This document shows, piece after piece, positions 24,121 through 39,397 of a stretch of DNA of 64,000 bases. The notes below the pieces were generated by a model. That model did no database searches. It saw only the letters and a list, made by a program, of their open reading frames with translations, and was not told the origin of the DNA. The stretch spans positions 104,001 to 168,000 of the forward strand of contig JAEMBT020000005.1 in assembly GCA_018873245.2 (NCBI GenBank). The letters run 5' to 3'. The position numbers were made by a program, and so were the translations under genes. Position 1 is the stretch's first letter, and the number at the start of each line of letters is the position of its first letter. This stretch comes from Archegozetes longisetosus (taxonomy: Eukaryota > Arthropoda > Arachnida > Sarcoptiformes > Trhypochthoniidae).

Positions 24121-27100
24121 ATGTATCAGAAATTAGTTTTAATAAGTCTTTTAGCTTTTACGCTATTTGAGTGGTCGACACCGTTATTGCTGAAGGCTGG
24201 TCAGTGTCCACTTCTCAAACCAAAACGAAGCTTCAATATCAACAAGGTATTCAATTACTTTATTCTAAATTTCGATTTTCAATTCTTAATTTTTTTACAA
24301 GTTTATCAGACTTATTTTACGATTGCATCAAACTTAGTGATTATCAATATCTTATCTCGTTATAACTGTATTTAATATTGTTAGTACATAATTAATCTTG
24401 TTATTAAAACATCGATGACTGTTATCGCGCCGATATTGTAGTAAGATGTTGATCAAACATAAAAAATTGCATTTTTCAAACAAGAAAAACCTATATATGA
24501 GACTTACTTGTCGTAGCATAAGACTAAAGTTATGTAACTGTAAACAACTGTTAAGTGAAGCGCTCAAATATGTTTTTCAATTTTGACTTCTTATAGTTAT
24601 TGAGCAGATACAAACTATTTTAGTACAAATTTGATCGAACTTTGAGTTTTAGGATATACTCTATAATTGCATTGAATGTGTTGTATTTTGTAAGAGGTTA
24701 AAAATGGAATGCTTCATCATTTAATTAGAAGCCTTGAGGAATTCGACCTCAACAACCTAATCTCAAACCTTGAGTGCTTTATCGCTAAAATAGTTTTGTA
24801 ATTTTTGGCTTAACTTTTAAATTAATTTACAATTTTATTCCTTAAATGCTGATTAATGAAAGACCATCCTTTTTATGTTATCACTATTTAGTAGTGATTT
24901 ATAGTAAGACAAATATATAAATAAAATCACTTCAAGTTTTAGCAGTCAATCAAACTCGTCATTTAAATTGATTTAGACTCCGTAAACAAATCAAGTCTTA
25001 TAATAATTGACTTCAATCAATACAAATCGCACAATTTTCACATTATTTATAATTATGTTCAATTTGAGTAACATTTTCAAACTGAACAATCAATCAATAT
25101 TTCATAACATCTTTTGAGATATTTTAAGAATTAAATCGTTAAAAAACAATGAATAACATTGAATTTTTTATGATTAAATGTAGAAAATAAATTGAATTGA
25201 TTCAATTAATTGTTTTGTTTAGCAATTGCTATCAAATTCGAAATGTTAGAAACAAACGATAAACATATTCTGTGTAATAAATACAAACGGGTTAAATTCA
25301 TTTTATAACCAAATTTGTATAGTTTTTAGGCGATTGGTTTGTAGTTCGCCGCGACCGAACTGAAGCCGATTGCATTCGGCAAAACGTGACGACTGATGGT
25401 CTCAAATATTATTTAACTGAGATTCGAGAACCGCTCGCAAAGGGTGTTTTCACGTAAGTCTTATTAGCTTAAGTATATATAAATACTCGTACAGTGCATC
25501 TGAAATGTTTTACGTTAGTTCATGTGTTTCCTCTTATTTTGATGAACTTATATAACACTGACTGAAATCTCATATTTTGTCGTTCATTATTCTGAATGAA
25601 GCAGTTATTAGTTTTGTCATAACTGCAGCACTTTTTAAGTGATTAACATAGAAATGTTGTTCATCTAAACTAATCATAATACTTAATGCATACACTAACC
25701 TTGTTTTACATAAAATAAACATAATCAATTTTTAAAAATAATAATGATCAAAATTTTTGAATAATTTATCGGATGCATATTTTAAAAACTCAATTTTAAG
25801 CTTTAATGAATTCTTCTCATATTCTATAATTTGTCGCAGTTCTCAATTTCTTGTAAAATTTACAATTGAATTGAAAAATTTATTTTTTAAACTCTAAGCT
25901 ATAAGAAATGTAATAATATTTGATTCATTGTTTTAGAACAAGAAAGAATGAAATAATAACTGACAAGAAACGGCAATCCCAGCTATATTTAGGTAAGTCT
26001 GAAATCTGAATATTTCATACGAATCAAAATAATTGATGAAAACAATTTTGCCAGCATAAATATCGGACGCTTTTAATTTCATTTTTATTTAAATTTAAAT
26101 GAAAATGCTTTGTATCAAAAGAATTAGCTCTGATTTTAGTCAAACTATTTAACAAAGTTTGACCAATGCAAAGCAATGCAAAGCAATGCAAAGCAAACAA
26201 TCGTATATTAAAGTTATACTAATTTTTCGAATGAATAAATTTGTAGCACAAAATTTGAACCGTAACTGCACTTTCGAGTTAACTCTGAATCAGTGACCCC
26301 TCAATGCAAAAAACGTGATAGCATTTAATTAACCAAAATAAGAAACAATTTTAAGATCTTTAAGACTGGTTTAGTTTGATTTGTTATCTTAACCGGAAAT
26401 AAAAAATTTGATTAGAAAATAAAGTCCACAACGAGTAAGTACTGATTGGGAAGAGATGTTTTGAAAAGTAGCTTCTCTTAGGGTGTATTGTATTAAGCAT
26501 TGGATGTAATAAACATCTTTAGTTTCGATGTTTTCTTAGAAACAAACAATAGCGCGATTTTATCGATTTCTCAGCAAATAAGTCGATACGAGTATAGATT
26601 TAATGAATAAAACAAGAAAATCAGTGCTGTCTTATCCAACGTTTTAATTGCGAAGGTCTCAAACACTGACTCATGGCTACGCCACTAATCAGAAAGTAAT
26701 CTCTGCAAAGGAAATGCTTCTCATACCGCCAATTGTCTATTAAAACAAAAATCAATAGATAAAATTTGTCGATAGTGTTCACTGGCCTCTAATTATATGT
26801 TTTTGATTGATATTTGATTTTTATCATTATTATCTCTATTGCTGTTGATTAAATTAAGGAGCACTCCAAAGGCCGTCACATTTAAAAGCTAATTACAATA
26901 TAACTTATTTTTGCGTTAGAACTGTTGTAGAGATACCTATTTTTATTGTTTTGAAAGTTGTTTTGTTGTCACTCAAACCTTTTTCTCTACAAATATGGTT
27001 GGCTGCAAAATAGCATTGTTGCATTTACCACAACGTATATATCAATTTTATGACTTATTTTTAATTGAATAATCATTTCGAGTGATTACTCATGCAATTA

Positions 27101-27380
27101 TGTGCTTTAATCGCGAACAATCTTACGTTATGTAGAAAATGTTTTCTGGTTATAAAATACTTTTTGTAGTTGCTTTTCTAATCAATTTGAATTCTGTCCA
27201 ACAACCGTAAGTCTAAGCCAACACACTATTAGTACAGATCAAATCTAATTTATTGCACGGAAACATTTATGCATCTCATTACAAATTTTAATTAAAACTG
27301 TCTCAGCTCTGATTTTTTGCGTCTAATTCTGCGACCATTGGGCCACGAAATATGATTTTGTTTTCTTATTTAAATCAGAT

Positions 27381-27419
<39 letters not shown>

Positions 27420-30400
27420 GCCAATGCTATTTTCAATGTCGAGTTCATACCAATTATGTTTTGAATCGATGCATACAAAACAATTCTCTACGCTTTTTCA
27501 CATTTATCAAACGTAAAATAATCCAAGTTTAAATATGTAGTTTGAATGAAAGATATTTTCGAAAATTGCTCCCTCGCTTCAATTAATAATTTTATATTAT
27601 AATTAAATTAAGTTATCCTAAAAAACAAGTAATAAAATCATACGAAATATATAATTAAATAGTTAGACTGAATGCCTCATTATGAAGGATCTGAAAAAGA
27701 AAACTAATGAAAACGACACAATAGCGTGAAAACTTTGTGATCACTCGACCTAAAAGTAATCTTAAGTTTGTTGTTCCTGATTCTTCCAAGTTCAGATTTA
27801 GTGCTGACTAGAGTTGAGGTAAGGCAACATTATTTTGCGTATATTTGCACGACTTTGCGCTCAAGTCTTGAGGAATGATTAAATTTAAATTTGAAATAAG
27901 AACAGCAATATATTTGCCAACAAGCGTACTGCAGTCCCTTAATATCTGAAGTAAATTGTTAAAATGCTATGAACTCGACATTGAAAAAATTACACAAAAA
28001 CGGCATTCAATCGGCGGTTATAAACCGACGACTTCAACAATTAACTTTTGCCTCTATTATACTGAAAATCATTGACATAAAAATGGTTTGGCACATGAAT
28101 TTTGCATTATTTTTTAATATCAAATTGAATGCTCAATTATTTAAACTGGATTTTCGCTCAATAGAAATATTAATTACGTCGATTATAGGCCATGGACTTA
28201 TTTCAATTAATACAAATTTAATAAAATGAAATTAGATTCAGACTAAAATAGCACGAATTGTGTGAATGGGTTCTTGAAAACATTGGAGCAACAAAATTGT
28301 CTGCATTGGTTTAAGATCAGTATTGATTATTGATTTTCATGTTTAAAATAATCTTCCGTAAAGTGTTTAGAAAGTAATTAACTTTTCTTAATAGAGAAGA
28401 GCATCGATTGAGTGATAGGTGGAACTATTGATATAATTGAAGCTTGTCCTCTATGCTTTGCAGTCACATCAAATTGTTTAGAATACATATTTGATTCACG
28501 TCATTCAATACTTTATCAATTTTTGCGTTGTGGTAAGATTTTAACAAATTAAAGTCCTTCAAGTAATAAATTGTGCTCTTTATTGTTGGTGTGCCCAAGT
28601 AAATATCTAACTGAATGTCAATTCTAAAATTACACAATCATTTCTCAATCATTTATTGATTATAACTAACTTTTTACATTTTCACTAGTAAGATGTTGCG
28701 AAATTTTCAAGATGTTCGTATCGAGGCGACATTACTTAAAAAACATATACCAAAGCGTATGCCAGTACCATTATATGTTGTAATAAAAAGATACTATTTT
28801 ACTAAAGTCTTTGTCGTTCAAAAAGTCTACCGAAAAAGTAATTGTTTGAAAATAAGCTTCAATTAAACTTTGCGGCGTATTTTAAGGATACGATCAAACG
28901 CACAAATTTTGAGACAATCTAGAAAGAAGCAACCAATCTTCTGTTGTTTGAAGAACATAAAAACTTGTGCCAAATATTCGCTTTTTCTAAATGTAGAGGT
29001 AATAGCCATTAGTTTGATAAATTAGTTCATGCCGAACCTATTAAGCATATTCGTCACATTTCATGTTGATGAACATTTGAGTTTTGCGCAATTTTAGCTC
29101 ATTCATAGCTATAAAGTTACAGTAAGTTTAGTGTAATATCAGATCTGATGTGAAGAAAGACCATCAGACAAGATGATCGCTTTGACATTGTGCCAACCGA
29201 TCAAAGTCAGTCACTAAGCCACTGATGTGTACAGCAGATAATTGCTGTTTAGTCCTTGAAAAATGCTTTTCATTCGATTTACTTGAACCCTCTTTTTATT
29301 GCTGTCAGTTTTAGTCATTTTTTATGAGTGAAGTTGAAGTTCGAACTTTTCGACAATAGTGACAGCTCAATTGATCTTCAGACTTATGATAGATTTGCTT
29401 TTGCTTCTAATTTGAATTTTTATTTTTGTAAATCTTTACTGTATTTGACTCGTTCATTAATTCGTGTCACACTTTTCGCAAAGTAAATCATTAATTTGAT
29501 TAACTATAGAAATTGCGTAAAGTATTAGTATTGAAAAGATTACTTTTGGCGTGTAAACGCCTAATGCTTGTTTTTGTTTCAGTTTTACTGCCACAGACAG
29601 TCCAACACTTCTTATTTATGTTTATTAAACTCTTATTCCTATGAAAATGAAGTTATCTTTAAACCAACTTTAGATTGAAATAAATGTAATGCAACGATAT
29701 TTTGTGAATTGGTTCTAGCCAGCTGCAAGTATTCAGAATAAGATCCTATAGTATTGAGAATATGACAGAATAAAGTTGATAATTGCAATGAGACTGTTCA
29801 GCTATTTGTTGGCAATGATTCACTTTATTTGTCTACAAAAAGTAAATATTCGCACCAAATTTTGAAACAATTAATAAAGTTCTGTTTAATAAGGTTTACG
29901 ACGAACATTCTTAATTTTATTTACTTAGTTTGGGCTCATTAAGTGTACTTGAAATTGGGTGCATGCTTTTACTGAAACACTGACCTTAAATTATTATTTA
30001 CTCACAAACATTCCTTTCACTACAACTTATATTGATTTTACAATAAAATCTCAATACAATTTCTCACACATTATTTTTTAAAGTTCTTTTTATTGAATCA
30101 TTTTTGAGACACCTTTCACTTTGATCTTCAGGTTTCTCCCAATTTATCCGAAAAAAGTTAAGCTAAGCTCATAGAAGTTATCTTAAGCAATATTACAAAT
30201 ACATTCAACTATAAAATAGATATATTTGAGCTGTTTAGCTTTCAACTTAATTATTGCAGTTTTAAATAATAAACTCAAAAATGAAAATGCCCCAAACGAA
30301 TCACACTCCGAATGGCTCCCAAATGACTGTGTCAGTTCACATTTGATGAGTTAGTTGGTCATTTCCTAATCATTTCTGGATAACTAATAAGAGAAGACAT

Positions 30401-33400
30401 AAAAATGTTTACTCGAATTTAATGCGGTCCCAATTCAGTCAAACATTTAAGATATTGATTCTGTTTTTTAAAATATGACATTTATCAAACCATTAGCGCG
30501 TAGTTTGTTTTCAACAAAACTGGATTCGGTCTAAGAGAAAGAACTAACTTTTCAAACTAAATACAATAATCTTATTACAATAATAAAACTGTGCTTTGCT
30601 CAATTAGGCTTTTAACCTCTTTTTAAGTGTCGAAATAAATAGAAATGTGCACATGTGAGCTATTGCGAAAATGTTTTGCTTAAACTAAATAAATAGTTGG
30701 TTCGAGAGGCTTGAAAGCTGGTCCCACCCGTCCCGAATCAGTACTCAAATCTAAAATAACCAAAAGGGTCTCACACTATTTTATTTACATTGAATTTCAG
30801 TTTTATTCAACTTTTTTTTTATAGAAAATGCATTCAAATTTTGTACTTTAAACAATTGAGAACTTTGAGCAATATAACCAAAATCAATATCTAAGTGAAG
30901 TTGACTCAGATAAAAACTTCTTAAGTACTATCAATTGATTGAAGTAAAGCACAGTAAATCTGAACTTGTAAAAGACCGCTGCGCTTGTCATAAATTTAGT
31001 TCGAACGTTAATATTCATTTTTATGGATATATCCTCAAGTTTGAGTCTTACTTTTTACAATTCTATGCGGGTCATTATTTTAGGAAAAACTAATCATAAT
31101 AAATAATTATTTCATTAAATTGTCAACAAATATGTGTATTCGATTTCTATATGATTTATTTTCATGATTTAAGGACATCTTTTTGACCGCTCTTATATAT
31201 TTTTTTAATATATAGAGTGAAGTCATTTATTAGCCATTCTTTAGCTCTAAATAATTTAGCCATAAATTGATTGTCAAATAAATATGTAAATAATGAAAAT
31301 ATGGAAACCAAATGCTATAAATAACTTCCAACAATTTTTATATAGAAATTAATTTAAAACTTAACCAAAAAATAAGATCTAAGTTTAAACGTTGATAACA
31401 ATTAAAGTCCTTGAGAGTGATCAGTTGAAAGTATATGCCGTTTGTTATTAGTATTGATATGAACCAGAGTCGTGATAAAAAGATTAATGTATTTGTTTAT
31501 AACTTTTTAGCCTCTCTATAATAAAGCATTGAATTGAGTTAATAAATGTATAAAAAACACCGAATAAAGAATATTCCCTTTTTGAACTTATTTGAAATTA
31601 TAATGACTTAATTTTACATAATACATTGTTTGAACACACATTTAATTCTCAGAACTCTAACGCTGTTTGAATATTGAATATCTAGTGTTTATGTATTATT
31701 TTAATATGATATCTAATTTTATTGATAAATTTGTTTAAATAATTGAATTAGCAATGAATGTGAGAAATTGTTTTCAACACCTGTACACTATAAAATGATT
31801 TAAGTTGTTTTCAAACTTGCCATTTCGTGCAACTATTATAAGCAACAATTATAATTTTGTGACGAACATCAATTTCAGTTGTTAATAGTTTTCTAAATTT
31901 TGTTGTTGTCGAAAATTTACGTAGAGCTAAAGGAAAAGGCGAGTGCAATTGTTACTCTTAGATTTTGTTGGCATTGCTTATAATTTTCAGCTTATCATAG
32001 ATTGTAGAGAATAAAGACATGCGCCAAACTCACTGGACTATTACTGTTGCTAATAATATTAATTGTTTGCGCTCTAAGCTATTCATTTTTGAAGACTTAT
32101 TTTGATCAATTCAAAATTAATAAATCATTAAAATTAACAATAAAACTATTTCATTAAAAATCAATAGAATACCTAAATAAGGTATTACTTTGAAAATCTT
32201 TCAAAAGTTCATGTTTATCGAACAATTAACATCGATTAATGATAAACTGACTGTGGCAGTGGTCCTATAAAAACAACAAAAACTAACATTTTATAAAACA
32301 GAAAAAACATATGCAAAATTAGGCTCAATAGTGAACAATTTAATGTATTTGAAAAAATATTAGCTATCTGGTCACCACATCACTTTTTTAACATTTGCGC
32401 GAGTTCATTTCAAAAGCAGCCTTGGTTTGAATGCTACTAAAGGATGACATCTTTTGAGAGTCAGCAGACATTCACTTCAATAAATGCATTTAAGTCTAAT
32501 AAAACCATAAACCCATGAGAAGCCTCTGAGTAATTCGTATTTATTTTCATTATGGAAAGGCTTATGATCTTTTTTTTAATAAGAAATTGAGTTATAAAAA
32601 TATTTAATATATTATAATAATGTTTGCGAGAACCAGCTGAAAAATAAATAACACTAAACTTTGAATTTAAAAACTTCGATTACAAACTTTTATAATAAAG
32701 TTAAGTTCTTAGCATTTCAAAGTTCTGTTTAGAATGTTACAGAACCAAAAGAGTAACTGGAAATAGGCTCGTCCTGACTGACAGAAAGTATAAGTCCTAA
32801 ATATGATAAATCTTGGTACAGTTTTCGGTTCAATATGGGTCAAAACTAAGGTTTAATTACCGAATTGGCCATCAGCCAACTTTTAGTTATAATAAAGTAC
32901 GAAGTTGAGGATTCAGGTCACGATGATTTTAACGGTAGCGATATTCTGTTTATGCGACAGCCACAGCAAGATTAATTGAGTGGTCAAACAGGCAAAATCC
33001 AAAGGGTTTTATTATATAAGTGAGTGGTTCTCAACCTTTTCGTGTTCGGTACCACCAATCTATTAGAGTGGACAACTTGCGTACTAGTAATCAGCTTTCA
33101 ATCAAAATTTATAATATTTTAGATCTAGTATGAATGGATCTAAATTTTTCGAATCACTTATCGCAAGCCAGTTCCCACCCTCTCTCTTATTCTTAAGAAA
33201 AGTAGATTCAAATTATGGGCAAGAGCATGACACACATTCGATATAATTTCTTAAAAACTCATTTTAAACTAAAATTGAGACAAACATTATTGCACCTTAA
33301 GTCAAAAATATCAACAAATCCTAATTAAATATTTTTAAATTGAAGTTGAATTAGTTTGATTTGTTGAAAGGCTAAGCAAACTATCGTTTTAGAAACATTG

Positions 33401-35671
33401 ACATAAAACAATAAAAAAAAGTAATAACGTTCAATTTAGAACGATTCCGATTGAATGATCTTGAAATTTTTAAAACACTTTTTTCTATTCAATTGAAACT
33501 TCAAAACGTTTGTTTCAGAAAATTCACTCAAAATTATAAATTATAAATTTGACTGAATAATTAAGAGTAACCTCCTGAATGATAATTTGCAAACATAAAA
33601 TGGATTTCATGAGCTGAATGTCGCTTTACTTTAATCTTGAATTTCGCTCATTAATTAGGAAAAGACTGTTGAAAGCCAAATTAACGATAATTATTGCTTA
33701 TAATCTCAATAAATTTTTAGATAAGAGAGCTTTTAAACAAATAATCAAATAGCAAATTTATTTCTGTTGGTAGTTTATGTAGTTTTATCAATTAACTTTT
33801 CACGAGATTTTTATGAGCGTTGATATCAAATCTTACCTCTACTTTTGAATTAAAGCTTTTAAATCAATCAAAAACAAGGTGAATTACCTTTAAATAACTG
33901 GAATAAAGGTTAATCTAGTCATTGAGTCTGGTAAGTGATGAATGAGGTTCATTTTTTTAGACTGAGCTTCTTACTTTCTCAATTACTATTCATTTCTCCA
34001 GTGGATCCACATTTGAACGACAAAAAATAAACGTACAATTGGCTATCGGCGTCATTCACTTTATAAAAAAAGTTGATTCATCTTGAAAGAATGCACAAGA
34101 TCTTGTGCCTTTGAAATTTGCGTAGTTTTGTACAAGTAAAGTGGATCACTAGTCACTAATGATTGATAGTTTAAGAATCAATTTTGTGACCGCCTGCTGT
34201 AACAATCTTCTCAATAGGATCCTTTCAACGGATAAGAGATAACTTAAAAGTTGTGAATATAGTGGCAAATCTGAGATTCAATTAGGTATTCAGTTTTTGA
34301 GATTGATATTATCAACTGTGGGGTGCAATACATAAACCTTGTAACCCAGATTTCACGTGAAATCTCTTCGTAACCTAATTTGACTATAAAGATTAATTTT
34401 AAAATTTGAAGATAAACTTATAATCTATTGAATATTTAATTTGAAAATTTTGAGGCAACTGATACAAAATTGCTATGAAGTGAGTTTAAGTACTGTACAA
34501 AAAAGTTTGGTATAAATTTGAAAAGTTGTTTACACTTTAACAAGGAATAGTCCGCCAATTTTTCCTTAAAGATATTATGGAAGAGATTACTTCTGAACAG
34601 TTAAAGATCACTACAGTTGCAGATTTCGAGGCTAACCCTGGAGTTTACAAGACTCAGTGACTTCTTAGATCGTTCGGAGACTTTAACCAAATTTAAACCT
34701 GGAGGTTTCCAGATTTCAAAATTAATTCTCAAACTAGTTAGAAAATTTCAAAATACCGAGTCTTTCATTCGAAGTAATTCTAAGCTAAGGCAACTTTCAG
34801 AACAGTGTCCAAAAATAGTATTTTTGCTTGAAAACTTCTGTTAAAGGATAAACAGCAAGTCACTTCACTTTACACTCAATCAGATATTTAGTTGTTCGCG
34901 ATACTAAAAAGCTTTATTAAAAATTTTAGGCTACAAAAACTCCAAGCTTCACATTTTTGAAAAGAGCATAGTGCTTGGACCCTCTCTGATTGTTTTTTTA
35001 GTTTGGACCTGGAGTAGGCCTGGCAACTATAAAGACCAGTCATTGAACAGTGCGTTTTATTAACTTTCAATTGATGCATATTCACAGATAAATCAAACAT
35101 CTAACTGAAATATTATACATTGGCTTTCAGCGAGTATTTCGTTTCAGAGTAGTTGATTTTTTAATGATTCGTTTGAAAAGATTTTAAAAAAGCAATTGGT
35201 CAGCATCATCTTATTTCATTGTTTATTGCTTATTTGCTTAAAGAATAACAAATAATTTATAGTAAACCAATTAATCGATAACTTATTATATTGAGTTTTA
35301 TTGAGATCTGATATTTTCAATTAGGCACTGGTTTTGGTCAAAGGCAACCGCTCTTGATACTAATGACTGATTACGAAAACTATGCCGTGACTTATTCCTG
35401 CTTCAGAAGCACTTTCGGTCACAGACAACTTATATCAATACTTTCTCGAAAACAAACACTATCGCAAACATATTTGAACAAAATATATAGAAACATACAT
35501 AAGATGGGTCTCTCGACTAGACAATTGTCAACTATAAATCAAGAAGAATGCGAACAACCAGAACTAAACGAAAATGGATTTGCTATCAATAAGCCTTGGA
35601 CTGAACGAATTTCAAAGTTTCCTCCTAACGAACAAATAGATTCTGAAGACGACGACAAATATTGGCGATGA
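24121..35671 (+). CDS. Lipocalin, apolipoprotein D / Lazarillo-like
   Basis: Four exons (24121-24246, 25323-25453, 25937-25992, 35325-35671) join in phase (0, 2, 1) to 219 aa. Exon 1 codes for a signal peptide and GQCPLLKP, the usual ApoD start. Exon 2 begins FLGDWFVV, the lipocalin GxW signature, and carries the first half of a disulfide (ADC). Exon 4 holds the second hallmark TDYENYAVTYSC and a late Cys (EEC), giving the four cysteines of the ApoD pattern. The C-terminal tail is acidic and ends KYWR. The protein should be a secreted beta barrel that carries small hydrophobic ligands such as retinoids, pheromones, sterols or bilins. The last intron is 9,332 bp, far larger than any other intron here, and contains an isolated signal-peptide-like exon. 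Exon 3 is only 56 nt. Confidence 0.88.
26164..26196. repeat. 10-bp tandem repeat CAATGCAAAG x 3.3
   Basis: Three exact copies and a partial fourth copy of CAATGCAAAG lie in the lipocalin intron. The embedded word ATGCAAA is close to the octamer core bound by POU factors, which may be coincidental. Confidence 0.8.
27139..27206 (+). CDS. Orphan signal-peptide first exon inside the lipocalin intron
   Basis: An ATG opens 22 codons that read as a secretion signal (MFSGYKILFVVAFLINLNSV then QQ), ending two bases into the next codon (phase 2) at a strong CC|GTAAGT donor. It may be the first exon of a nested gene or an alternative promoter/first exon for a lipocalin paralogue. Spliced directly to lipocalin exon 4 (phase 1 entry) it would be out of phase, so a further exon would be needed. 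I found no convincing partner exon. Evidence is limited to start, hydrophobic core and donor. Confidence 0.3.
27384..27415. repeat. (GA)16 microsatellite
   Basis: Sixteen uninterrupted GA units lie in the lipocalin intron. The lack of interruptions suggests it is young or polymorphic. GA tracts can bind GAGA-type factors in arthropods. Confidence 0.95.
33023..33060 (+). repeat. Possible hAT-element terminal fragment
   Basis: AGTGGTTCTCAACCTTTT followed by a GC-richer stretch resembles the terminal inverted repeat of widespread hAT MITEs. I could not find the matching opposite end nearby, so this may be a solo end or chance. Confidence 0.3.
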
Positions 35672-38147
35672 TCTGACTTTTCTGTGCCATCACTTCATTT
35701 TTAACAACTTATTACCCACTTATCACTTATTTATTATTTGTATTTTATAATCATTTGTTTTTTTGGTTCAAAAAGTCAAACATTAGTGTATTATTGTGCA
35801 TTATTTCTATTTTTTAAAACATTCAATTACTGGGATTCAATACTTCAACAATTTTTGATGTTTTCATAAAATCATATTTTCATTAATAAATGACTCGTAA
35901 ATATGATAAGTTAAACACAATTTTGATAACTAAGAACTTATTCTTAACTTTTTTTACGACTTTTCCATTTGATTAATTACAAAAGAGCTTAAAAAGACTT
36001 GTATGAAAGCTTGTACTTGGCACTTGTATCAAGTCCATATTCGGGCCTCACCTCAAAATGACGAACATTTTGGTTTAAGGTTGAACCCAATTCAAAATAA
36101 GGTTCGAATCTTCTAGCTATTAGATTATTATGCTATCATTTAATAAAGTTCGCTAAAGCTGTTTCATTAATTTGAAAGTTGCTAAAAAATGGATAACTAA
36201 TTAATGAACATTTTAGAAACGAATTTTTACTCGTCATTCTTCGCCACTCGATTCGAACGGGCAAAAGTTCAGACATCAAAACAATACAATCAATACAATT
36301 GACATATGGGTGAGACTTGAATAAACAAATAAATCAAACTTAGGAATGCAACAGTTGTCGTAAGCATCAGTCGTAATAATACTATGAACTAATTAGAAAA
36401 TCTTAAGTTTGTACTTCTAAACTCAGTTGAGTAACTATCAGGTTAATCAATAAAGTAGTAGTTTGAACAGAAAGACCAACAATTGTTTAACTGATTGCAA
36501 GTAGACCCTAGGAACTACTATCGAAGACAATTAGTTTTTTCAGTTATTCGACTTTCGTTACCCATAGGATTAGGCTTGTGAGCGTCACGTTGCAGTCCCA
36601 TTGCTTTATAGATGGTGTTTGACCAAATGAGCAAGAACCAGTTTTCATCTCAGGTTATTATTTTGGTGGAGGGCAACAGTTACGTTACACTCAATTATAA
36701 AGCCGAACAATTTCTTTACTAACTTCTAGGATTCACCCTTATCAATACCGTTGAACTGCAAACATCGACAGTTTGAGAGTTCAATGCATAGAATGCTTAC
36801 TTCAGATACTAACCTATTTATAGCCTTGCCGTTCAGTCTGTTTTCGTAGCATTAAATTCAAATCTATAATTATATCATATATTTACTCACTGTTCATATC
36901 TAAAGCGTCGAATGCTTGTTTGACTGGACTCTTATCTGTTTTGGACTGTTGATCGTAAACATACCTCTGGACCTTTTTCCAGTTCTTCTTATTTATACAG
37001 ATACAGATTATAGAGCTACATAACTCACTCTTTCTCGTTCATTAAAATTTACTGTTCAAACATAAACCTTTCAATACATAAACAACTTTTTCCACAGAGT
37101 CTACTATTATAATTAATTAAGACCAATTAAATTATAACAATGAAATAAACGCAATTTTTATATAGCATCAAAAATTGATCGTTCGACGAGCAAACAAGTT
37201 GTCGAGGCTTATCACTAATTTGAGTGTGAGTCAAATTTTCAGGTATAAATATAACTTACATAGTATAGAACTAGTTTTATAATATAACTTATAATGCAAA
37301 GCAATAAAGTCTTTTTTGAACGTTATAACATTTGTAGGTGAGTCAATCAAATATTTCATAGATTAATCAAATATTTGCGCACTCAGTCTTGTTGAAAAAT
37401 AGTTAATTTGAAAGTGATGAGCGGAGGCCGTTTAACTTCAACAAGGTATTGGTGTAAGTTTCAATTATTACCATTCAATATCTTCTAACGGATGAAAACG
37501 ATGAATCAGAAACGAACAAATTGATGTTTTTTCGCAAAACGTTCCAAGACAAACTTCAACTATATATAGTTTTTTAGTCAATCAGACATTTTCTTTAGAA
37601 AGTATTTGAGTTAATGCGATTACAACATAAACTAGTTTAGTGCTTTATTATATGAAAGTTGATTTTTAATATTATGTAAGGAGAATCAGATTAATTGAAA
37701 TTTGACTTTTCTTAACTGATTTCAATGATAATTGGGCATACATTGAAACATTGAAACCTATTCAAAATGCATAGTTACAAACATAACAAGAGTATCGCGT
37801 AAAAGGGTTAACCTTCGATATCTTGATTATTTAGTAAATTGCTATAAATAGAGAACTTCATTCTGAAAGAAGATTCAATGCTAAAACCTGAAAATCTTTA
37901 AAAATCATGTGACATTCAAAAGTTTTCCACTTTGATTTAATTTATAGGAGTCCTCATAATTTATAACTTCAAGTTATTTCCTGTTAATGCCTTAAACAGA
38001 AGTTTAGTGAAAGTCGTTTCGCAATACTTCAAATGATTTAAAACCTGAAATAACATTGAAATTGAAGTTAGTTTGATGCTAAGCTTAAGAAATGTATTCG
38101 CCATCATTGCACTGAGCTCTTAATAAGTTTTTATTAGAACAGTAACA
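35672..38147. other. Intergenic between lipocalin and first prolyl hydroxylase
   Basis: This is 2.5 kb of AT-rich DNA with no supported coding region. It includes the lipocalin 3' UTR (an AATAAA lies near 35886) and the promoter of the prolyl hydroxylase gene. No repeat family was recognised. Confidence 0.5.

Positions 38148-39397
<1,250 letters not shown>

Larger units (their letters stand above)
25993..35324. other. 9.3-kb intron 3 of the lipocalin gene
   Basis: The intron runs from the GTAAGT donor after exon 3 to the TTAG acceptor of exon 4. It is AT-rich and contains a 10-bp tandem repeat (26164-26196), a GA microsatellite (27384-27415), an isolated signal-peptide-like exon (27139-27206) and a possible hAT end fragment near 33 kb. 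No complete nested gene was found. Unrecognised alternative exons could be hidden here. Confidence 0.6.

Noticed and set aside
34617-35100. 75- and 70-codon frames near the end of the lipocalin intron
   Set aside because: No recognisable domain or clean splice sites; they probably arise by chance in a repeat-derived patch.
36110-36125. GGTTCGAATC, a tRNA T-loop-like string
   Set aside because: No matching acceptor stem or D-arm box A could be placed at the right distance.
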